Assembly (NCBI GenBank): GCA_013214715.1
Contig: JABSSB010000147.1
Coordinates: 1 to 15,185 of the forward strand
Reading direction: 5' to 3'
Source: Paracoccaceae bacterium
GTDB lineage: Bacteria > Pseudomonadota > Alphaproteobacteria > Rhodobacterales > Rhodobacteraceae
Length of the DNA stretch: 15,185 bases
Part shown: positions 8,227 to 13,136 of the stretch, piece after piece
Layout: every line of letters begins with the position of its first letter
Numbering within the stretch: position 1 is the stretch's first letter
The notes under the pieces: generated by a model
Seen by the model: only the letters and a program-made list of their open reading frames with translations
The model's database searches: none
Told to the model about the DNA's origin: nothing
Program-made: the position numbers and the translations under genes

Positions 8227-8814
8227 ATGAACGAGAAACTGATCCTTGGGGGTGTGTTTGGCATTGGACTGACCGTGGTCGGTGGGGTGTTTTTGGCCAC
8301 GTCCCTTTCGCAGGACGACATATCCCAAACGGACGCATTCGCGGTTCCTGGCAAGCCCGCGATGACAGTCGCGGTTGCGCATGAGCTGTTCTACGAAGTC
8401 ACGCCTGCTTTGCTGTTGGTGGTCTATGAGGCGTTTGGCGAAAGCCAAGAGGACGCGATCTATGACACATTGGCCAGCGTCACGCATGGCGAGGCGTTGG
8501 AATATCTTTATCTGGAACGCGTTGGCGCGATGGCGGGTGGCGGTCTTGCGGAAGACGAAGATCAGACGATCCATGAAATCAAGCTGCTGACCACCGAAGT
8601 GACACGGGAGGAGGCCACGCTTTTGATTGACGCCTCATGGCAGGTCATCGGCACCGTGGGCCATTCCGAACATATGCATGTGCGCGGCAACACCTATAGC
8701 GCGGATTTGACCATCGCACCGATTGACGGCGCCTGGCGGATCAGCAATTTCGACCTGCGGGACGTGAACCGCAGCGCCGCGGGCGAAACCTTTCTGGCCG
8801 AGCAGACGAACTGA
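8227..8814 (+). CDS. Membrane-anchored periplasmic protein with His cluster, unknown function
   Basis: This 195-residue protein is not recognised as a named family. Residues 5-26 form one hydrophobic segment with few charges ahead of it. No lipobox Cys is present, so it is an uncleaved anchor or a signal peptide. The remaining part is acidic and would lie in the periplasm. Near the C-terminus GHSEHMHVRGN places His146, His149 and His151 close together, followed by a YSADLTIAP...WRISNF pattern reminiscent of small alpha+beta (NTF2/SnoaL-like) folds. AGGGA (8216-8220) lies 6 nt before the ATG. The stop overlaps the start of the ABC ATPase gene by one base (TGATG), so the two are translationally coupled and probably work together. 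The His cluster and the downstream metal-binding proteins suggest a metal chaperone or ABC accessory subunit, but this is inference. Confidence 0.8.
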   Translation: MNEKLILGGVFGIGLTVVGGVFLATSLSQDDISQTDAFAVPGKPAMTVAVAHELFYEVTPALLLVVYEAFGESQEDAIYDTLASVTHGEALEYLYLERVGAMAGGGLAEDEDQTIHEIKLLTTEVTREEATLLIDASWQVIGTVGHSEHMHVRGNTYSADLTIAPIDGAWRISNFDLRDVNRSAAGETFLAEQTN

Positions 8815-9482
8815 TGATCAAGATCGACAATCTGCGGTTTCGCTATCGCGATGGCGGCTTTCGGCTGCATATTCCTGAGCTGAGCGTGGGCGATCGCGAC
8901 AGGCTTGCAATCGTGGGGCCAAGTGGCAGCGGCAAGACAACATTGCTCAACCTGATTGCAGGCATATTGGTCCCTGATGAAGGCAGCGTGCTCGTTGCCG
9001 ACACGGATGTGACAGCCTTGCCCGATGCTGAGCGCCGTCGTTTTCGCGCCAGCCAGATCGGGTTCGTGTTTCAGGATTTTGCGTTGCTCGACTATTTGTC
9101 GGCGCGGCAGAATATCTATTACCCGTTTCGTATTTCCCCGGCCCTGAAGCTCGATGCCGAAGCACGCGAAATGGCGCAGGATCTGGCCGATGCCTGTGGG
9201 ATCGGTGACAAGCTGGACCGTCATCCCAACGCGCTGAGCCAGGGCGAACAGCAGCGCGTCGCGATTTGCCGCGCGCTTGTCACCCGTCCCAAGCTGATCC
9301 TATCAGACGAAGCGACCGGGAACCTGGACCCGGACAGTAAAGCCCGCATTCTTGAACTGCTCTTTGAACAGTCTCACAAGGCGGGCGCTGCGGTTTTGGC
9401 GGTGACGCATGATCATGAACTGTTGCCGCGATTTGAGCGGGTGCTGGATTTTGCCCAGTTTCGCGAGCGGGTGGCGTCATGA
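8814..9482 (+). CDS. ABC transporter ATP-binding protein, LolD/MacB type
   Basis: A complete 222-residue ATPase. Walker A GPSGSGKT at 35-42; Q-loop Gln87 in GFVFQDF; signature LSQGEQQR at 141-148, where Gln and Glu replace the second Gly and the Gln of LSGGQ; Walker B ILSDE at 162-166, followed by the ATGNLD D-loop typical of LolD, FtsE and MacB; switch His199 in VTHDHE. This subfamily pairs with FtsX-type permeases and powers mechanotransmission or extraction of envelope substrates rather than classical import through a channel. It overlaps the upstream gene by 1 nt and the permease gene by 4 nt (ATGA), which supports one complex. The atypical signature is still compatible with activity. The substrate is not shown by this subunit; neighbours point to a metal or metal complex. 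Confidence 0.93.
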   Translation: MIKIDNLRFRYRDGGFRLHIPELSVGDRDRLAIVGPSGSGKTTLLNLIAGILVPDEGSVLVADTDVTALPDAERRRFRASQIGFVFQDFALLDYLSARQNIYYPFRISPALKLDAEAREMAQDLADACGIGDKLDRHPNALSQGEQQRVAICRALVTRPKLILSDEATGNLDPDSKARILELLFEQSHKAGAAVLAVTHDHELLPRFERVLDFAQFRERVAS

Positions 9483-10648
9483 ACGCGATCTATCTGGCCT
9501 ATGCCTATCTGCGCTATCACTGGGCGCGCAGCCTTGTTTTGGTGCTGGTGGCGGCATTGATCCTGTTTGTGCCAATCGCCACGCAAATCCTTCTGTCGAC
9601 CAGTGAGCGCGCGCTCGTCGCACGGGGAGAGGCCACGCCACTTTTGCTGGGCAGTCGCGGCTCACAGCTCGATCTGACAATGTCAGCCTTGTATTTCTCA
9701 GATGAGCGCCCCGATCCAATCCCCATGCGTGAAGTCGAGCAGATCTGGGACAGCGATCTGGCCTTGCCGATCCCGCTGCACACCGCGTTTTCATCGAGTG
9801 GGTATCGGATCGTGGGCACAAGTCTGGACTATTTCGACTTTCGCGACCTGCGCCTTGCCGAAGGGCGCGGTCTGACCTTCTTGGGCGAGGCCGTGATCGG
9901 GGCCGATGTCGCAGCCGCGCTTGGGGTGGGCGTCGGGGATGCCCTCGTATCATCGCCCGAAAACCTCTTTGACCTCGACGGTGTCTATCCGCTCGAGATG
10001 CCGATCGTCGGCGTCTTGTCCACCACCAACACCCCGGATGACGAAGCGATCTTTGTGGACATCAAAACGGCCTGGGTCATCCAGGGCATCGGGCATGGCC
10101 ATGAAAACGTCGTCACAGCCGCCGATATTGCAGCCGGCACGGATGCCATCGCCAACGCCGCAGTTGTGCAATATCAACGCATCACACCCGACAATATTGA
10201 AAGCTTTCACTTTCATGGGTCGCAGGATGCCTTCCCGGCGTCATCCGTGATCGTCGTGCCCTATGACACCCGGTCGGCCACAATCTTGAAAGGGCGCTAC
10301 CTTGCGCCGGAGCTTCCTACGCAGCTGGTTGCGCCGGATCAGGTCATCGCCTCGCTCGTCGATCGCATCTTTCGGATCAAATCCCTGCTGGACGCGGTGA
10401 CCGCGATCATCGCGGTCGCGGCCTTGGCCGCCGTCGGGCTGGCTGTGTTTCTTAGCTATCGCCTGCGCGCTCGCGAAATTGTCACCGCGGTCAAGCTCGG
10501 CGCCCGGCAGGGCATGGTCCTGCGGCTCTTGGCGACAGAGACGCTCGCGCTACTTTTTGTCGCATCTGGATTAGCAGTGCTGGGGGCGGTCGTGATTTCG
10601 CAAAACTCGGATTCTTTGGTGGCCTGGTTGCTGGCCCTGGGATCGTAA
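9479..10648 (+). CDS. FtsX-family ABC permease
   Basis: A 389-residue inner-membrane permease. TM1 is about 17-38, followed by a roughly 260-residue periplasmic domain of MacB-like type. TM2 is about 304-327, followed by a basic cytoplasmic loop (YRLRAREIVTAVKLGAR) typical of FtsX coupling helices. TM3 is about 350-374. After TM3 only some 15 residues remain (SDSLVAWLLALGS), so the usual fourth TM helix appears short or lacking. The periplasmic part carries His-bearing stretches (GHGHEN; SFHFHGSQ) that could bind metal. The ATG overlaps the ATPase stop by 4 nt, so the two gene products should form the transporter. The FtsX-type fold is clear from the helix arrangement; direction of transport and substrate are not. 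Confidence 0.88.
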   Translation: MNAIYLAYAYLRYHWARSLVLVLVAALILFVPIATQILLSTSERALVARGEATPLLLGSRGSQLDLTMSALYFSDERPDPIPMREVEQIWDSDLALPIPLHTAFSSSGYRIVGTSLDYFDFRDLRLAEGRGLTFLGEAVIGADVAAALGVGVGDALVSSPENLFDLDGVYPLEMPIVGVLSTTNTPDDEAIFVDIKTAWVIQGIGHGHENVVTAADIAAGTDAIANAAVVQYQRITPDNIESFHFHGSQDAFPASSVIVVPYDTRSATILKGRYLAPELPTQLVAPDQVIASLVDRIFRIKSLLDAVTAIIAVAALAAVGLAVFLSYRLRAREIVTAVKLGARQGMVLRLLATETLALLFVASGLAVLGAVVISQNSDSLVAWLLALGS

Positions 10649-10649
10649 C

Positions 10650-10653
10650 AGGA
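10650..10653 (+). promoter_or_regulatory. Ribosome binding site deciding the DUF4198 gene start
   Basis: AGGA just after the permease stop lies 8 nt before ATG 10662, an ideal spacing. The alternative ATG at 10653 overlaps this site and has no Shine-Dalgarno sequence of its own. The start at 10662 also gives a more typical signal peptide (MKHLIATASLA). Confidence 0.55.
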
Positions 10654-10661
10654 TGGAAAAA

Positions 10662-11432
10662 ATGAAACATTTGATTGCTACGGCGTCCTTGGCGGCGATA
10701 TGTGCCGCAACACCCGCTTTTGCGCATTATGGGATGATCATTCCAAATGACCCGATGATCAGCCAGGAAGATGGGCGTAGTGTGTCTCTCACCATGTCGT
10801 TTTCGCATCCGTTCGAAATGGACGGGATGCTGCTGGAGCGCCCGGCGGCTTTTTCAGTCACCCATGAAGGCAACACAACCGATCTGTTGGGCAGTCTGCA
10901 AAGCGCAACCGTGATGGGGGATGCGGGCTTTGTGATGGAGTATCCTCTGGATCGGCCGGGCACCTATATCTTCGCGATGGAGCCGCAGCCCTATTGGGAA
11001 CCAGCGGAAGACGCTTTCATCATCCATTACACCAAGACCTATGTCACCGCTTTTGGCGATGATGAAGGCTGGGACACCGAACTGGGCCTGAAAACCGAAA
11101 TCGTGCCTTTGTCCAAGCCGTTTGGGCTTTGGGAGCACAATGTGTTTCAGGGCATCATCAAGATGGATGGCGAACCCGTCCCCTATGCCGAGGTTGAGGT
11201 GGAATTCTTCAACACAGGCGGCACTGCAACCGTGCCGGATGAGTTGATGATCACCCAGACCGTCAAGGCCGATGCAAATGGTGTCTTCACCTATGCGCCC
11301 CCGTCAGATGGCTGGTGGGGCTTTGCCGCGCTGAATACGGCCGATTACACGTTGCCGCAGGATGGCGAAGAGAAAGCCGTTGAACTCGGCGCGGTGATCT
11401 GGGTGCATTTCGAAGCTTGGACGGGCCAGTGA
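10662..11432 (+). CDS. DUF4198-family periplasmic protein, mature N-terminal His
   Basis: A 256-residue exported protein. Signal peptide residues 1-21 (Lys2, a hydrophobic Ala/Leu core, ATPAFA) should be cleaved just before His22, giving a mature N-terminus of HYG. The rest is beta-rich and ends with the DUF4198 pattern: a lone Ig/CNA-like module with GEPVPYAEVEVEF, DANGVFTYAPPSDGWWGF and a C-terminal VIWVHFEAW. DUF4198 proteins are known partners of nickel/cobalt and other metal uptake systems (NikK-like) and usually carry Ala-His at the signal junction. A free N-terminal His can chelate metal through its amine and ring. Starts 13 nt after the permease stop and overlaps the next gene by 4 nt (GTGA). 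An alternative start at 10653 would add three residues. Function is inferred as periplasmic metal binding or delivery to the ABC transporter. Confidence 0.87.
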   Translation: MKHLIATASLAAICAATPAFAHYGMIIPNDPMISQEDGRSVSLTMSFSHPFEMDGMLLERPAAFSVTHEGNTTDLLGSLQSATVMGDAGFVMEYPLDRPGTYIFAMEPQPYWEPAEDAFIIHYTKTYVTAFGDDEGWDTELGLKTEIVPLSKPFGLWEHNVFQGIIKMDGEPVPYAEVEVEFFNTGGTATVPDELMITQTVKADANGVFTYAPPSDGWWGFAALNTADYTLPQDGEEKAVELGAVIWVHFEAWTGQ

Positions 11433-11764
11433 TCTATCGCCTGTGTCTTGCAGCCGTGTTGGCAGCTGCCCCAAGCTGGGCGGCTGCGCATCAATTGGTG
11501 GTCTTTGCCTCGGTCGATTGTTCGGCGGTCACGGTCGAAGCCAAATTCTCGAACGGGCGCATCGCCCAGCAGGGAGACATACGGATACTGGATGCCGACA
11601 ACGCGTTGCTGCAAACCCTGTCTTTGACCGAAACGGGCACCGCCATTGTGCCGCTTGAGGGGATTGATACCTCTGCCGGGCTGGTGGTCGAGGTGGATAC
11701 GGGCAGCCATGAGAACTATTGGATTGTCACGCCTGAAGACATTGCACGCAATTGCGGGAGCTGA
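11429..11764 (+). CDS. Small secreted protein, mature N-terminal His, putative metal accessory
   Basis: A 111-residue protein from the GTG at 11429, whose GTGA overlaps the DUF4198 stop. A TTG at 11417 would add four residues and is less attractive. The signal peptide runs to about residue 20 (LCLAAVLAAAPSWAAA), with the expected cut before His21, so this product too should begin with His. The mature part is a single small beta domain of about 90 residues containing FASVDC and a C-terminal NCGS; Cys31 and Cys109 are the only cysteines in it and could form a disulphide. GRIAQQGDIRILD and the LVVEVDTG stretches resemble carboxypeptidase-regulatory/NikL-type beta sandwiches, but I do not recognise a family firmly. 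Context suggests that it acts with the DUF4198 protein in the periplasm. Confidence 0.78.
   Translation: MIYRLCLAAVLAAAPSWAAAHQLVVFASVDCSAVTVEAKFSNGRIAQQGDIRILDADNALLQTLSLTETGTAIVPLEGIDTSAGLVVEVDTGSHENYWIVTPEDIARNCGS
11756..11760 (+). promoter_or_regulatory. Ribosome binding site for the ZnuA-like gene
   Basis: GGGAG lies 8 nt before ATG 11769. It selects that ATG over an in-frame non-ATG start about 120 nt upstream inside the preceding gene, and the chosen start puts the signal peptide at the very N-terminus. Confidence 0.6.
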
Positions 11765-11768
11765 GCTG

Positions 11769-12671
11769 ATGAACAAGGCCCTGAAATACATAGTCGGCCT
11801 GCTGGCTTTATTTACTGCCCAAAGCCTCATGGCTGATGAACGGCCGCAAATCGTGGCCGTGAATTACCCGCTGGCCTATTTCGCCGAGCGTTTGATCGGA
11901 GATGACGCAGATATCAACTTTCCAGTGCCACAGGATGTGGATCCGTCTTTTTGGCGCCCAGGCATCGCTGACATCAGCGCCGCGCAAGCTGCGGACCTGA
12001 TCTTGCTGAACGGTGCGAGCTTTGCGACATGGATCGACCGGGTGTCACTGCCACGCTCTCGACTTGTGAACACGTCATCGGCTTTGACCGATGCGTTCAT
12101 CCAGACAGAAAGCATCACGCATTCTCATGGCGATGGCGGGGAGCACTCTCATGAAGGGGTGGCGTCGTATCTATGGCTGGACCCGACCCTCGCCAAAGGA
12201 CAGGCCGAGGCCATCGCCGCTGCCATCGCGCGGCGCGATTTGGCACCGGCAAATGATATCTATGCACGGCTCGAAAGGCTTGGTGTCGAACTGGACGCGT
12301 TGGACAGCGCGACGCGCGACAGTCTGGCACCTCTCAGCGATACGGCCATGATCGCGACCCATCCGCGCTACCAGTATTTTGCCCGTCGAAATGGTCTGAC
12401 CATCGCGTCCCTGGAATGGGATGCCGGCGCCGCGCCAACCAAAGAGGAACTGGCTGATCTCACGTCCCTGATGACGGAAACCGATGCTCGCATTCTGATA
12501 TGGGAAGCCGAACCACCGCAGGCCGCATTGCAAGCCACACAAGAGCTGGGTCTTGTGAACGTGGTGTTCCCTACAATGGTGCACGCCCCGAGCGATCTGG
12601 ACTATCTCGACTCGTTTGAGGCTTCGGTCACCGATTTGATCGAAGCCGCAGGCCAGATATCGACCAATTGA
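11769..12671 (+). CDS. ZnuA/TroA-like metal-binding protein with His-rich loop and altered site
   Basis: A 300-residue periplasmic cluster A-I solute-binding protein. Signal peptide about 1-22 (KYIVGLLALFTAQSLMA). The fold markers are VNYPLAYFAERL (31-42), VDP..RPGIADI (57-69), ADLILLNG, a His-rich loop HSHGDGGEHSH at 118-128, WLDP at 136-139, ATHPRYQYFARRNGL at 196-210 and the EAEPPQ stretch at 246-251. ZnuA proteins bind Zn(II) with three His and an acidic residue. Here only His198 is kept by eye: the DPH position is Ser60, the His before WLDP is Tyr134, and the late Asp position is Phe267. The loop His residues (118, 120, 126, 128) could bind instead, or the protein may sense or shuttle rather than tightly bind. 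No ZnuB-type permease lies in the window, so its transporter would be the FtsX-type pair upstream or one elsewhere. The stop is followed by a weak hairpin. Confidence 0.88.
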   Translation: MNKALKYIVGLLALFTAQSLMADERPQIVAVNYPLAYFAERLIGDDADINFPVPQDVDPSFWRPGIADISAAQAADLILLNGASFATWIDRVSLPRSRLVNTSSALTDAFIQTESITHSHGDGGEHSHEGVASYLWLDPTLAKGQAEAIAAAIARRDLAPANDIYARLERLGVELDALDSATRDSLAPLSDTAMIATHPRYQYFARRNGLTIASLEWDAGAAPTKEELADLTSLMTETDARILIWEAEPPQAALQATQELGLVNVVFPTMVHAPSDLDYLDSFEASVTDLIEAAGQISTN

Positions 12672-12673
12672 TC

Positions 12674-12698
12674 AGAGCCTGTATCGGCCTCAGGCTTT
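12674..12698. terminator. Weak possible terminator after the metal operon
   Basis: AGCCTG (12676-12681) and CAGGCT (12691-12696) form a perfect 6-bp stem with a 9-nt loop, followed by only TTT. It lies directly after the ZnuA-like stop at 12671 and partly overlaps the end of the opposing gene remnant. The position is right for the end of the operon, but the short stem and T-run make it weak. Confidence 0.35.
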
Positions 12699-12856
12699 CA
12701 CGAGATGATTGTCGCGATCATAGGGGCCTGGCGCAATCACCGTAGCGTTGGTTACATCACCCAACAAATCGAGAGAGAGCGTCTGGCCCGACACTGAGAG
12801 TGTCGGGTCTATAAAGGCCAGTGAGCAGCCTTTTCTGACTGGTACAATTTGATGGT
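12690..12856 (-). pseudogene. 3' remnant of a GcvT-type (dimethylglycine/sarcosine dehydrogenase-like) gene
   Basis: About 54 codons on the - strand ending in TGA at 12692-12690. The reading GCSLAFIDPTLSVSG, then LDLLGDVTNATVIAPG and PYDRDNHLVKA, matches the final barrel domain of aminomethyltransferase-like FAD enzymes (dimethylglycine and sarcosine dehydrogenases), which end in a KS.ALGFV.P pattern, an E-ILG-ATV stretch and a D/E-N-RLRA tail. The rest of the gene is absent: it stops exactly where the IS3-type terminus begins at 12857. The simplest reading is a gene cut by an insertion followed by loss of the upstream part. The family call rests on by-eye motif memory and is moderate. Confidence 0.5.
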
Positions 12857-13040
12857 TGACCTGCCCCCCACTGGTCCCTCGTTCATGACGAGCGTCTGCG
12901 GGTTTGATTTTGGTAGTCGTCGGTTTCGGGCTTGGCAAGCGCGCCGGGCGCGGAGCCCTCAAATTGCTCAAGCGTCCGGCGCGCTTCTGCGGGTGTGTGG
13001 TTTTCGAGCGATGAGTGTGGCCTGACTTGGTTGTACCACC
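12857..13040 (-). mobile_element. IS3-family element remnant: right end and transposase C-terminus
   Basis: On the - strand, WYNQVRPHSSLENHTPAEA (about 13038-12982) is the hallmark C-terminal motif of IS3-family OrfB integrase-type transposases. It is followed by a basic tail (DDYQNQTRRRSS) and a TGA at 12885-12883. Just beyond, TGACCTGCCCCCC at 12857-12869 looks like an IS3-family terminal inverted repeat with the usual TGA end. Upstream of about 13040 the transposase similarity ends abruptly, and the DDE catalytic residues and OrfA are missing, so the element is dead. It marks a past insertion and deletion between the metal operon and the adhesin gene. Confidence 0.72.
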
Positions 13041-13092
13041 CGCTGGTGCCCTGTTGCAAAGGCACCTCAGGAGAAGGCCACAAACGCAAAGA

Positions 13093-13115
13093 CGGGCCGC
13101 AAGATATGCGGCCCG
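13093..13115 (-). terminator. Rho-independent-like terminator of the FhaB-like gene
   Basis: CGGGCCGC (13093-13100) and GCGGCCCG (13108-13115) form a perfect 8-bp GC-rich stem with a 7-nt loop. Read on the - strand it is followed by TCTTTGCGTTTG, a moderately T-rich tail, and starts 21 nt after the stop codon of the adhesin-like gene. Position and strength fit a terminator for that gene. Confidence 0.7.
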
Positions 13116-13136
13116 CCTGGCAAGAAGATTTGGAGA

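Noticed and set aside
12787..12807. Perfect inverted repeat CCCGACACT / AGTGTCGGG with a 3-nt loop
   Set aside because: It lies within the GcvT-like coding remnant and is not followed by a T-run on either strand, so I do not call it a terminator; it could be a chance or a protein-binding palindrome.
12690..12971. Single 93-codon - strand reading frame as an intact gene
   Set aside because: Its first third runs through the IS end and the out-of-frame transposase tail; only the last 54 codons look like real protein, so it is a chimaera of remnants.
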